Shown piece by piece: positions 34,418-46,584 of a stretch of 64,000 bases of DNA; the first letter of the stretch is position 1, and each line of letters opens with the position of its first letter. Origin of the DNA: Rhexocercosporidium sp. MPI-PUGE-AT-0058 (taxonomy: Eukaryota; Ascomycota; Leotiomycetes; Helotiales); contig JAGTJL010000012.1 in assembly GCA_020746875.1 (NCBI GenBank), forward strand, positions 1,736,001 to 1,800,000, written 5' to 3'. The notes below the pieces were generated by a model. That model made no database searches. It saw only the letters and a list, made by a program, of their open reading frames with translations, and was not told the DNA's origin. Position numbers and translations under genes: made by a program.

Positions 34418-37259
34418 CTTTCAGTACATTTGCCAGCTTTCAAGGTGGCTGGCAATCGAGGGAAAACCAATTGCGAGAGACTTACCTGAATATTCGTGAT
34501 GATTGGATAATAGTGAGGATGAGGTGAATCCAAGGTGAATCCAAAGTGTAATGCACGTTGGGGTGCGAGAAGAAAAGAGAGAAAATAACTTGGGTCTTTT
34601 ATTACGTTGTGCCACTAGTGCATGCTTAGCCATGTCACTACGGAGATACTGGGAGGGAAGGCATGTTGTATGTGATGCACCCACCTATTGCTTCATAGAA
34701 GGGCAACTTCTTTCTAGATTAGAAAGTTATGAGGGCTTGCGTCTGATGAGAAACCCTAATCTAATCATTTTACTTCCTGCTCATAGCTCCTGCCGTGATG
34801 CGGAGGACTCGGAGTACCGAATGATACCATGCCTTGGACACCTTGAAATTGCGTCTATTGAGGGGATTTCTGTGATAGAGGAAGCAGACAAAAAATGACT
34901 AATATCATAAAGTTAGATGTTATGAACAAACATATTGTAAGAAGCCTGCGCGGTTGTGAATGGAAAGAATGAAGGGTGTTGGGCAGCACGTGATATAGGA
35001 TGACAGCAGTCACTTGAGCGCACTTACTCATTGTTCGGTCTGGGAGAAAATAAGAAGCTTAAGGTCCTTGAAGACTAGTTCATTGGGTTTATCCCATTAA
35101 ATTGATCTTCAAGAATCTCTCATGAACTTTTTTTTGGCGATGACCCTAGGAGGTAAAATGCATTTTGAACTACCAGAGGTATAGAAAAACAGAGAGGGAT
35201 TTCCGCCTCGAAGTAAATTTGCTGATCCTAATACTACATACTAATATCTCTAGACAGGCAAACTACATAGAGTAACAAGTACTGTACATATATGTTTGTA
35301 CCCACCACCACTTTCATTTCCGTGATCGCAACTCTAATCACACAAATTACCGACCAACATGTTTATTCCCGACTACCGTCAACGATACAATACATGAGGG
35401 TCTGGGTGAGTTAATTATCTAGCTGTCTATTGTTCTTTACCTGTGTGTATTGATCCGGATCAAAGTGTGGTGCTCGACAAAAAAGGCTGGACCAGAATCC
35501 TCAGATGACATCACACTCAAGAATAAAGATTTAAGAAACGGTAATTCGTTATTTAGCCGATCATTTGATCTCACGAGTCAGTACGGCATATTGTCTCATA
35601 CTGTGTTTTAGTGTACACATGTTTCTTTACAACCATGAATAAACTCTCACCAAGTCCCGAACCTTCCATTGGAAGCTCCATGCTATCTTGTTTGAGGAGG
35701 GCTCCAGGTACATTCTAGTAAAGGTAAATACCCCCATAGTTGAAGGGTGAACTCTGAGAGTCCGCTCACTCACACACGGTCATTTTTCTATCCATAAAAA
35801 CCTCGCCATAGGAGACTACAGCACGAAACTAGACAGCAAAGAAGGCAGATTCTACCGTCTACCCCCTACATACCTCGCACCAATATACTTCACCCCCTAT
35901 GAAAATTAAGGCGGCGCATCATTCTAATCTTTCTGTAACTATGAAGACATGAAGATTTCATAAATAAATGCAAAGCGGAAGAGAAAATAGTACCTAAAGT
36001 CCTGTTCTGGGAACTCGCGCGACAATTTTCTGAGATCTTGGGTTTCAATCATTCAGGCTGGACGTAGAAGAAAGGTGCGCAGAAATACGAGAAGTTAATC
36101 TTTCACAATGATATTCATAGAGCTAATAATTTCTTGCATTGACTTGACGATGAATCTGTTTTCTCTCACTCCTTTAATAATTTGTCACTTAAGACAAATT
36201 TTCAGAAGGCTAGTAGGCTTCGGGAAGGAATGTGGCTTAGGACCCGGGTGAGAGAGGTCGATACTTTCAAGAGCAGTCTCCTGAGAGTTAACAGGTACGA
36301 CAAGTCTGATTATATGCAGACTGCTTGTCCCATGGGGTATACTATCAGACTGACTTAGGAGACGGAGGCACTGATGGCAGGGGTGATGTCAGTCCCGAAG
36401 AGGCTCTGAAGATGTGGGTTTCAGCTAAGGAGAGAACAATTATTCTGCCATAGGAATAGGTTAAACTCGATTCACTGCCCCTAAAATTATTCAAGAACCT
36501 CCTCCGCTGCTGAAGAATGTTGCGCAAAAGAGAAGAATGTATAAGCCAGAGGACTTTAACCAAATCATAGAAGCAAGAAATGAGCTGAAACTCAACGCCC
36601 AGACAAGGGCTGGCGGCATTGTTAGCCCGGTGTCAAGGTTGAGGTCAAGGTCCATTTTGAAATCGAGAACTGTGGCTAAGAGACGTGGAAGTAACAGGTC
36701 TTGGTATCGGGCATTTGTGATTTCAATGATACCAGTACGGGAGTTGCTTGTCAACAAAGAACCGCGAGGAATGAGGGGCTGTCTATTTATTGCTCGATGC
36801 ATGAAGTAGGGAAGTCATGAGGTGTCAATTACTAAGGGTCTATGTTTATTTTACCTCTTGCTGCAGTCTTATAAACTCACGATCGCATGGCATAATGATG
36901 AATGTCAATGTAATATTGTGCGACTCTCGGTAGGACAATTGTGTACTTCCCATAGTCTTTGCAAACAACAAAAATCCTGGAGTAAATACAACCTTTCAAC
37001 AAGAGTCAAGACTACTGAGGAGAGATGAAGCCTGGCCATGAATACGGCTGAGCGTTCATGGTGAAATTGTAGTTCAAAATCGACGTTTCTGTTTTGTTCT
37101 AGAGTGGCATATCAAATTTCTGTTTTTACAGAATTCTCAACGTCGTCAAATTTCTAGCGAACGGAGGAGAATACAGCAGAACCTCCACGAAAGTTTAAGC
37201 ATAATTCTAGTTTGGCATGATAGCCATACATCTGGTAGCTCAGACATACATCCCAAGAC
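34418..37259. other. AT-rich intergenic stretch, no gene seen
   Basis: About 2.8 kb, AT-richer than the GAG locus, with only short open frames (the largest, near 36345-36809, are under 110 aa and lack domains). Neither a transposon end nor a conserved domain could be recognised. Confidence 0.55.
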
Positions 37260-38290
37260 TCAAGGAGCCATCGCACGTCCCGAGTTGTCCGACATGACGC
37301 GCTGATGGAACCCAGTAATTCTCTCCATCTTCCACCCCATCTTCGCAACATTCCCACCATTCATATACGCAGCCACTTCACTGGGATGCACCAGATTCAG
37401 AATGGCCATAACAGCAAACATCAAAACCGCATCAAAGATATAAAGGTAGGCTTCATGCGACAGCAGATATCCGGAGAAACCCTGTACGTATTCCACGACT
37501 CTAAAAACCGATCGGATCATGATCAGCACACTGACGAGATACAGCGTGATGAGGTGTTTGCGCCAGGGCATAGCGCTTTGAGAGCGCTGCATGGGATCTG
37601 TAGCCATTGCTCGATGGAAATGTATGGCAACTATGATGAAGCATGCGAAGAACATGATCTGAACCACGAGTCCGCCAATTATGATATGTGTCCCAGTCTT
37701 CAGTGCGCTCGCTGTTCCGGACGATTGAATCCCTCCACCTAAAATGCAAGTGTCAGACAAAATGAGTCTATAACTCTTGTATAGCGCAAAAGCAGGAGTT
37801 AGGATGCTCAAGAAAGGTAACGTACCGGCACCTTGTAGGAAGAACGACAGGATATCCCCACAAACGAAGATCTTCGTGAGCCACTTCTTCTTGATTAAGA
37901 CACGCGACTCCCCATCAACAAGTAGGACGATACGACCAAGTTCCATGTATATGCTAGCAGCGAAAAGAGCGGGAGCGACGAGGAGGAGGAGCGTTTGAAT
38001 CAGGTATGGACCTAGAGTCCAGTCTGGGGATTGTGTGTGCGAAATGGCACGCCCAATGTATCCAATAGATTCAACTAAATACTTGATTAGAGGTTGCTTG
38101 GAAATAAGTTCGAAAAGGACTTGAGCGACTTACAGAGCCCCCCAACGATGAATGGAATCATAAACCAGATCCGTGTACGCAGAAGCTGGTAGCTGTGGAG
38201 TGTTGTGGTTGTGAAGAAAAGGATGATGAATATAATTGCTCCAACCATGGTGGGGTCATAGTGGTAGAACTTGAACTTCGATTCTGCCAT
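37260..38290 (-). CDS. RTA1-family lipid-translocating/resistance membrane protein
   Basis: Three exons on the minus strand: 38290-38134, 38074-37826 and 37738-37260; 294 aa. About seven membrane helices. Family signatures are visible: IGYIGRAISHTQSPDWTLGPY in loop 2/3, APALFAASIYMELGRI, a GD and SFFLQGAGGGIQSSG segment, and ...SVFRVVEYVQG...HEAYLYIFD near the end. Family knowledge: fungal RTA1-like proteins (Rta1, Rsb1, Rtm1) give resistance to sterol- or lipid-like toxic compounds and act in the plasma membrane. The second intron (37739-37825, 87 nt) has no stop in frame, so retention would insert 29 mostly hydrophobic residues; the spliced form restores the family motif. It is divergent from a Zn(II)2Cys6 regulator with 0.8 kb between starts. 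Confidence 0.88.
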
Positions 38291-39107
38291 TTCGAGGCCG
38301 AGGAAATTTCGAGGTACCGTGGGAATTCGAAAGAAGGGAATAGAGAATTCGCCCTTGATCTCTGCAGCTGGGGACTGGGGGGACCACGATGAGAATTGAG
38401 GATAATGCGAAAGAAGCCGAGAAGAAGAGAAGACTCCGGAACGAAAGACACTGTAGTACTACAGGAAATCTGGAGTCCTTTCCAGCCCAATCCTAAGTAT
38501 GAGGTTCTTAGATTTCGGTTAAAAAACGAACAGATGGGGTCGAGATACTACAACTTCAAGAATTGTTTGAAAAGCAACAAATGACATGGAAGTGCTACCG
38601 TACTTATACAGAGCTGCCCCCCTCGAGGACAGGGCTGATGAGTTAATATTCGTATTCATGTCCACCAAAGATTCTAACAGCGTACTCCATGCTTCTTTGA
38701 GCAAAGGCTCCGACGACGACCCAGAGATCTGAGATTTTTCAGGCCGCAAAATGCACGCATCCTTGAGCTAATCCCACTGGAACAAGAGGTGAAGCTCTTA
38801 CGCCAGGTTTCTTTCCATTTCAAAGATGGAATAAGTGGGCGCAGCATTGACCATCGTATTTGTCGTACACCATACCCGATATGACATAGCTGGCTGAAAA
38901 GCGAGCCGAGCAGTTCGGTAAATCACCTGATCTCGTGGCTCAGAGCTTCAGGAAGTCTCTTTTGTTATTTTAAATAACACACGTAAGAATAAATCAAACA
39001 ATGCCCAACAACTACAACGCTCACCTACTCGCAGAGGTCCAATCAGAAACCATACGGCCAAGACACGGCACTTTTTTGGCCACACTTCAGGTCAATCCGT
39101 CACAGAC
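38291..39107. promoter_or_regulatory. Shared upstream region of the RTA1 gene and the Zn2Cys6 gene
   Basis: 817 bp between two divergent start codons. Short open frames here (for example 38519-38749 minus) are not convincing. The arrangement suggests shared control; no specific CGG-type operator pair could be assigned by eye. Confidence 0.45.
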
Positions 39108-40302
39108 ATGCCATCTCGACGGACCCATACAAAATCGAGACACGGTTGTGTACAATGCAAAGCCTCGCATGTCAAGGTCGGTACAGAGACCACTCAAGTT
39201 ACAGTTGCCTTAAGTCTCACTAACCGCGTGCATGTAGTGCGATCTCAAACGCCCAAAGTGTGCCAGATGTGTAAAGACGGAAAAGAACTGCGGGTTCCAA
39301 AACCGGGAGGGAGATTCGGGACCAGGCACACCATCCGAAGCTCTCCAAACCCAACAGGTGGCTCCAGTGCCCGAACCAGAGCTTTCTCTAGGGTCAAATA
39401 CAATCTCCTGGGATGATCTGGAGCTGCTGCATCATTTTATCACGGTGACGGCCAACACATTTGCCGATCGATCCGATATCCAGGAGATGTGGAAAGTCCA
39501 AATTCCCAAACTGGCCATGGACCACAAGTTTCTGATGCACCTCCTATTCAGCGTTACTGCTCTTCACATGGCAAATTTGGATACAGAGAAACAATCAACA
39601 TATGTTGACAGAGCACTGCGGCACCACAATGTCGCTCTACCACACTTCAGCTCCAAATTTCCCACTGCCACCCATCATAATGTCGCATCAATCTTTGCAG
39701 GCGCCACTTTAATTGTTGTATCCTCTCTCAACCTCTCTTTTGCACACTTGGAGCATGATCCATCAGCCGCTGTGGACGAGATGTTCGGCATTTTCATACT
39801 TTTGCGAGGAATAAAGCTGGTCTATGGCGAAACGTGGGAACGGGTCCAAGAAAGTGAGATTGCGCCGCTGTTTGCTAACAGAGAGCTGGATAGCACTATT
39901 GTCCTGGAACATCACACTGCAGAAGCTTTAGCGACACTCAAATCAAACAGTCAGGTCTCATCTGATGCTCTTGATCGAACGACATACCTTGATGCAGTAG
40001 AAGGGCTGGAAAGATGCTTCAAAATACTATCAACTGAGTCCCAAGACTTTGGAATGGTTCTCCAATGGCCGATAGCGATCAGTCAGGAATACATGGCATT
40101 GCTAAGCTCACGTCGTCCAATGGCTCTGGTGGTTCTTGCATACTATGCAGTTGTTCTTCATGAAGTGCGAGACAAATGGTGGGTTTCTGGATGGGGGACC
40201 AAGTTGGCTGAGGAGATAAATAAGATATTGGAGGACAAGTGGAAAACATTGATAATGTGGCCATTAAAGAGGATAATTCCCACCTTCAACGACTCAATTT
40301 GA
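39108..40302 (+). CDS. Zn(II)2Cys6 transcription factor, UPC2-like type
   Basis: Two exons, 39108-39176 and 39238-40302; 377 aa. The first exon ends inside the zinc cluster, and splicing completes C14-x2-C17-x6-C24-x6-C31-x2-C34-x6-C41. The N-terminal RTHTKSRHGCVQC fits the class that includes Upc2-like sterol regulators. The DNA-contacting stretch KASHVK is less basic than the usual KRRHVK. The donor is GTCGGT, a weak form. A 'LELLHHFITVTANTF ... DHKFLMHLLFSVTALHMA' segment starts the regulatory domain common to this group. Likely nuclear. Its divergent position suggests it controls the neighbouring RTA1 gene. An upstream ATG at 39001 is in another frame and is not used in this model. Confidence 0.8.
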
Positions 40303-40797
40303 TATGCTCTACAAAGGTATGCACACTCGTTGATTGGGTTGCACATGGTGACTACAATCGAGTCCTGTAACCTTGCTGGTAGATCGCGGACGCAGATCTT
40401 ATAGCAGACTAAATATTCCGCGTCCGAGTTCAGCAACACAAAATGTTTGTAATTGTTGGAGATGTGACATCTCAGCCCTCACATCAGCCCCGCAGCCCAG
40501 ACAGACGAGACGGTTGATGGCTAAATATACTTCTGCTTAGTCATCGTAGATAACCTCGCTTGCGTCCTTACTTGGGTCCACTCTCCACTCTCCACTCTCC
40601 CTCCCCGCGCCACCTTCGACCTTGGCAGAAGTGACCAATGATCGCCGACTATCCTAAGGCAACACGCCAACTACCTAATCTATCTCGTGTCAAGATGCCG
40701 CATCTCCTGAACCTTACATCTCACATACACATACATCTCAACTCACGCTTTCCACCCCCCTCCACTCCTGTCTAGCACCGATGCTCAACCATCGACC
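40303..40797. promoter_or_regulatory. Upstream region of the MFSD5-like transporter
   Basis: About 0.5 kb. It contains a pyrimidine-rich tract with three tandem CCACTCT units (40577-40600), as is common near fungal transcription starts. Confidence 0.45.
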
Positions 40798-42481
40798 ATG
40801 GACTTCTACCACTTCAACTTCGCGACCTTTGTATTGATCAACTCAGCGCTAGCTTTCTATCAGACAAGATGTCGTCAGATACCAGCCGCGGGGTCACTGG
40901 AACCCAAGGGAAACACAGCAGGTGCTGTGAAACGATTCAAGATGCGCTTCTTGCCGATTTATTTGCTGGTCAATGGCGCCGATTGGCTTCAGGTATGATT
41001 GTCAATGTACAAAGAGATGTCAGAATTCACTAACGCGATATCAGGGACCATACATTTATCCTATCTACAAAGGTTTGTTATGATTCTGAGCACGTGGCCG
41101 ATAGGAGAGTTGACATGACTACAGAGGAAAAACAACTCCCTGAAGAAGTTGTCGCTGCTCTATTCATGATCGGATTCATTGCAGCAGCCGTATCCGCAAC
41201 TTTCACTGGTACGCTTGCTGATCGCTTTGGCCGACGGCGGGCATGTCTCGCATTCTGCCTCACGTACTCACTATCATGTGTATCTCTACTTTCTAACAAC
41301 ATCATCGTCCTGTTCGTTGGGCGTTGTTTAGGAGGAATGAGCGCAACGCTCATGTACACGGTCTTTGAGAGCTGGATGGTTACCGAGTTCAACAAGGTGC
41401 TACCTGATGAGCCGGCCGGAACTCTCAGCAGCATCTTCAGCACCATGACCTCCTTGAACACACTCGTGGCAATTCTGATGGGTCTTCTGGCTGAGGGAGC
41501 TGTGAACGTGACGAAAACTCAATTGACTCCCTTTGGACTTTCTGTGTGCTGTTTGATGCTTGCATTTGTGGGAATCATGAGCACCTGGGTACGTGGCTTG
41601 CTATCTATTATGGCAATTTGTACTTATATCTTTACAGGGAGAAAATTACGGCACCAGTGGACAGCAGGCCGGTGAATCCGCCCAGGGCCTGCTGGAGCGA
41701 CAAGAAGCTCCTCCAGCCAAGAGCGTCCTCAAGCACTTGATGCAGGGTACGATTCTAACTCTAGAAATGAAGCGATCCCATACTAATCCTTCATAGATAA
41801 GCGGATTCTATCTCTCAGTCTGACATCGTGTGTCTTCGAGGGATCGATGTATATCTTCATATTTTTTAAGTTCCCCGCCCTTATATTCTCCCACAAGCTC
41901 GCGGGTTTGACAAACGGTAAGCCCAAACTCATTACTCGAAATTCCCCAACAGTTCCCTCTCTGACTGAATATAGACCTCCCGTTCGGCCTCATCTTTGCC
42001 AATCTAATGTGCGCAATGATGTTCGGCTCAATGATCTACAACTACGTGACATCCATCAACGCAATCATCACCACGACCCGCCTCCTCGTCACAACCCTCT
42101 CCCTCGCTTCTCTCTGCTTCTGCATCCCGGTCATCGTCCGCGACGAGCGTACTACCTTTTGGTGCTTCTGTGTCTTTGAAGTATGCTGTGGAATTTACTT
42201 CCCGCTCATTGCCTATCAGCGCGGAAAGATTATCGATGATAGTGTGAGAGCGCGATTGTACAGTATCATGCGCATTCCGTTGAACGTGTTCGTTGTTGCT
42301 GTTTTGGGGACTACACAAGAAGGTTTGTCTTTCCTCCCACCCTCTCTTCTTCTTGCTATTTCTTAGTTTATACAGAATAATTTACTGACAACAACCAGGC
42401 GAGGCGCACAGAGATTTAGTGTTTCTCATTTGCAGCGGGCTTTTAGTAGGAGCGAGTCTCACAAACTCAATCCTCCTCTAA
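40798..42481 (+). CDS. MFS transporter, molybdate-anion type (MFSD5/MOT2-like)
   Basis: Seven exons: 40798-40992, 41045-41072, 41125-41588, 41638-41746, 41797-41916, 41975-42322 and 42399-42481; 448 aa with about 12 helices. Recognisable family features are NGADWLQGPYIYPIYK after helix 2, the MFS loop GTLADRFGRRRACL, and FESWMVTEF, which is characteristic of the MFSD5/MOT2 group of molybdate transporters. Exon 2 is only 28 nt and encodes the highly conserved PYIYPIYK piece, so it is easily missed by gene finders. Family knowledge: the Chlamydomonas MOT2 and human MFSD5 relatives take up molybdate for the molybdenum cofactor. Substrate here is inferred from family only. All phases agree through to the TAA. 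Confidence 0.88.
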
Positions 42482-44146
42482 ATTTCTTGGACGTTTTACC
42501 ATCTGTACAGTACAGGATATACCATGATCTCGGCTCGGCACAGGAAAGTCAAGCATGCTCATTAGATAGAGGCTTTGTCTTCGGGAACACGTCAAAGTGT
42601 ATTTCACATAGATAGAAATTGGATACCGAGAAATGATAATGAGTCGCAGGCAGACATTTATTACGGCAATATTACGAAGCATTGAGGCTCGTCAATCATC
42701 ATTCCTAAAACTAGAGATAAGACCGCAATTAGGATTATCCTCTGATCGACATATTCGCCGATAGAGATCTACAGCCGCGCGAAACCTGGTTTCATGTAGA
42801 TGGATGGGAAACCAAGCAGTTTGTCTCTAGATAGGAAATCAATCGCGCACTTATAATCAGCACATTGACACTCCAATTCATGAATCGTTCCGTCATTTCA
42901 ATGGAAAATCTCTCAATTTGCCAATGCGATATCATCGCATGTGGAGGTCACTACGTTCTAGACCCTGGCACAATCCACTAACACCTAACTTAACGAACGA
43001 ACACACTAGGCACTGAAGGATCACACCCCTAAGCACACCATTGACAATTGCTCTTCCTAAACTCCTAAATATCCCATCTCATTTCTCATTTTCCTTGTCT
43101 TCTCATTTCATCCCTCGTGTCAACGTACACACGTGTCGTAACTTTCCTATCTTGGCTCTTGGCTCGAGATGACTGCTCTTGGGACAGAACTCTTCAGAGG
43201 ACGGAGGGGGCTTACTGTACTTGTCGTACTTCGAAACTCAGAAGCTCTGGGATGGCTCGATGGGTCTCGCAATACGGGACGGCGTGGTGGGGCTTAGAGG
43301 GGCGCGGCTTGCGGTTGTCAAGGCAAGGGTTGTGCTCCATCAATTAGAGTTACTGTACAGTAATGACATTTAGATGTTACCTACTCAGGCTATAACTGCT
43401 AGTAACAAGTAGATACTCAACAAGCAAACATTCCTGTCCAAGAGTCTCCCGAATTTCTATCAACATAGGGATATTGAAAATGTTAAACTAGACACATCGA
43501 CATCCATCCATCCCATCTTTGACAACTCGCTGCCGTCAAGCAGAAGCAAACCCTCAGAAGGAAGGGAAGGGAAGGTGCTGAACAATCATGCAAGCCCAGC
43601 CCTTGGCATCCCCAGACGTGCATATCCCGACAGAACATCTCCCACGATGACTGGCCAGATCCCAACTGATCCAACAAAGATAGGGGAAATCTAACCTTCT
43701 CCAGCACAAGATTTATCATGTCACTTCCTACCCGAGGCACCCTAACTTAGATAACGCACGCCCCATGGGGGGTTGGCATAGCGTAGGGAGCGCCATTGGG
43801 CCGATTCATTTGTTCGATTGCAGACAGCTCAAGGCAGCTCAGCTCCTCCTGGCCTTTCTCTCCTGACTTCTTCCTCCTTTTCTTCTGGAACTCCGTGAAC
43901 GCGATCTTGTGTATTTGATTGATTTCTCCCCCTTTTTTTGTCGTACGGTCGGTTATTGAATTCAACTTCTCCGACCCTCGTCGCTTCAACCAGCGCGCGC
44001 ATCATCGACATTCTAGCGACTAACTAACTGTCTTGATCCCGAGATCTGTCTTGCATCAGACGTCACAGTTGCACAACACAATTGCTCGTCGCACCGCCTC
44101 ACGAAAAGGAGAAAATCACGTTCTTTAATTACACAAATTCATCAAA
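42482..44146. other. Intergenic, upstream of the methyltransferase gene
   Basis: About 1.7 kb with only short frames. The last few hundred bases are pyrimidine-rich and probably hold the promoter and leader of the following gene. No domain or repeat stands out. Confidence 0.5.
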
Positions 44147-45506
44147 ATGCGCATTGGTCCATCGCATGTCTTCACGGCTTTAACTGCCGTGGTGGTCATG
44201 GCAGTCGTCTGGATGCATTATGGGACTGACGACGGCCTATCCACCATCTCGACGAACATTTCCGAGACACTAATCGGCGACACTCTGAAATCAACAATGG
44301 CCCGCAGCGAGAAGCTCTGGCAGAAAACCGTCAAGCAGCGCCACGACGTGATGGCGAAGTTTGGGGAAATGGGCTTGTACGTCTCCTCTCTCCTTCTGTA
44401 ACCCCACCAAAATTTATACTTTGCGGGGGAGATTAGACATCCCATCTCACTTACAGCAGCTAATTGATCGCTCCACACACATAGCTTCCCCGCAGTCAAC
44501 GTCGAGACTTACTTCACGACTCCGTATTCTGTGTGGGATCTAGTCCCCGCTTCGTATAACTGCCCTTTTGAAGTCGAGCGCATCGGGCGGATGGGCGATG
44601 GAGGGAAGTGGGTTTGTGGGATGAGTAAATACGAGAAGAATACTAGACCTTGTATTATATATTCTTTTGGTAAGTTGCGCCTTCCTCCATCCATCCCGCG
44701 CTGTTGTGCAACCAAGCTAATGAATTACTCGCAGGTGTACAAAACGAATCGAGCTTCGGTAAAGACCTTCCCACGAACAGATCGAATAATAGAGGAGAGA
44801 TTGGCTAACAAAAAGGAAACTAGAGGAAGAAATGTTGGAGAGAACAAACTGCGAGATTTGGGGTTACGATTTCTCCGTTGAAGCTTTTGGACCTGCGATC
44901 CAGAGCGCATATTCAGGCCGCACGCACTTTCTCAAGGCCGGTATCTCAGGTACAACAGACCCGAGTAAAGACCCACCATTTTACACGATCCAGGATCTCA
45001 TGGCCAAGAATGGGCATTCATATATGTTAGTCTCACTCTCCAATTTCTTTCCCCCACTTCAATCTCGCAGAGTACGAAACAAGCTGACAAATCCGTCCCC
45101 CAAACAGCGATATCCTCAAAATCGACATCGAATATGCCGAATTCGAAGCCCTCACATCATTCGATAAGCATACTTCAGGAATGAATGATGAATACCCGAT
45201 CGGACAGATGCTCATCGAGATCCATCTGTTCGACCGCGGCAAGACCCTTGTGGAGTTCATAACGTGGTGGGAGGCGCTTGAGATGAGGGGTTTGAGACCT
45301 GCGTGGACGGAGCCGAACCTTTTGGCTGTGACGCTGAATTTGGAAGATAAGAATCCGAGGTTGGCTGAGGTATGTTTAGATTTCTCCCCCACTTTCATGC
45401 GGACGCGGAGGAGATAATAGTTTTTTTTCTCTGGATTTTTGGGCTAATATGATTACAGTACTCTCTGGTCAATGTTAAAGGAAAGCAGAACCCTCTGTTT
45501 AGATAA
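44147..45506 (+). CDS. Membrane-anchored methyltransferase-domain protein (METTL24-like)
   Basis: Six exons: 44147-44376, 44485-44669, 44735-44758, 44824-45025, 45108-45369 and 45459-45506; 316 aa. An N-terminal hydrophobic segment (residues 7-23) looks like a signal anchor, placing the rest in the secretory lumen or outside. The catalytic part begins with CPFEVERIGRMGDGGKWVCG (residues 103-121), the GDGGKW motif that marks the METTL24/Methyltransf_24-like group. It continues with SFGVQNESSFEEEM, GYDFS, and DILKIDIEYAEFEAL, the expected acidic strand. Exon 3 is 24 nt. Family knowledge suggests an S-adenosylmethionine-dependent enzyme of unknown acceptor. Splicing phases agree throughout. Confidence 0.83.
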
Positions 45507-46584
45507 AGGGGCGGGCTCTAGGCCCTGTAATATATGTCTTACGTGCACCACGCTTACATCGTTCCTGCATCTTCTCTTGAGTCCAATGATCTGCTTGAGT
45601 TCATAGCTGCAGTAGCATCGGAGTCTGACAGCAGATGTTCCTGCAACATCAGCTCCTAGTGCTGATATGCGTACTATTCTCTTAGTGGAGCTACATTCGC
45701 AATAATTACGGCGGTCTACATCATGAGAAAGCTCATGCAGTCTAGGGCTGAATTCAGCCATTCCTCCACAGACACTTCTCTCTTTTAACTATGAGAAAAC
45801 GCCTCTGGATTTATCACTTGCCTCCACGTTTAATACTTTGTAGGCGATATACTGGTGCAGTCCATTGCAGTATTCCAAAATTCTAAGACGCCTTCTCTGT
45901 GACCTTTGGAACAGCATGCCACCTTAAAACCTCGCCTTGGTTTCCTAGCATTCCAAGATCATCTCTAGCGAGCTGAAATTGAGAATTCCTAGTCTACACA
46001 TCTCAAACTTCAACCTTTAAAGCCTTCTCAACCCACTACCACTTCACTATCAGAAAGTATACCCAACCGCCAAACTTCCATCATCGGCGATAGCATTACT
46101 ATTGTCGCACTCGCATAAGCCCTCGTTATACAACGTTTGTCCAACAGCTACCAGCGCCTTCGCACCTTGAACACTACCTCCCAATACTATCGAGTCCGGA
46201 TCAACAACCACGAACCCTCGCTCTCAATCAAACTCTCTCGCAGACCTACTTTGGGTATCTCGAAGCCTGAAGTCTGATCTACATCGCGAAAGAACGCGGC
46301 ACATCCTTTCACTAGACAAAATTACTGAGCAAGTCGAATATCATGGAGTGAGAATAGTACGAGGAGAAGTGAGCATACCATTAAATCGCGAATACCGATC
46401 GATTTGTGCCGAGAGAACTACGTCCGTTGCTTATAGCAAAGATTTCACATAATTGTGTACTCGCTTAAATCTTCTAACCCCCTATTGACCTTGCTTGATG
46501 TCCCCATGGTTACCACCTCTTCCTTAGAGAAACATACACAAGAGGCATGTTGCTTCTTTAAATTATCCGACACACGTCCACTTC
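45507..46584. other. Intergenic between two convergent genes
   Basis: About 1.1 kb between the methyltransferase stop and the MFS transporter stop. No gene-like frame or marked repeat is seen. Confidence 0.6.

Noticed and set aside
34111..34527. 138-aa plus-strand open frame
   Set aside because: Antisense shadow of the repeat-containing gene and its leader intron.
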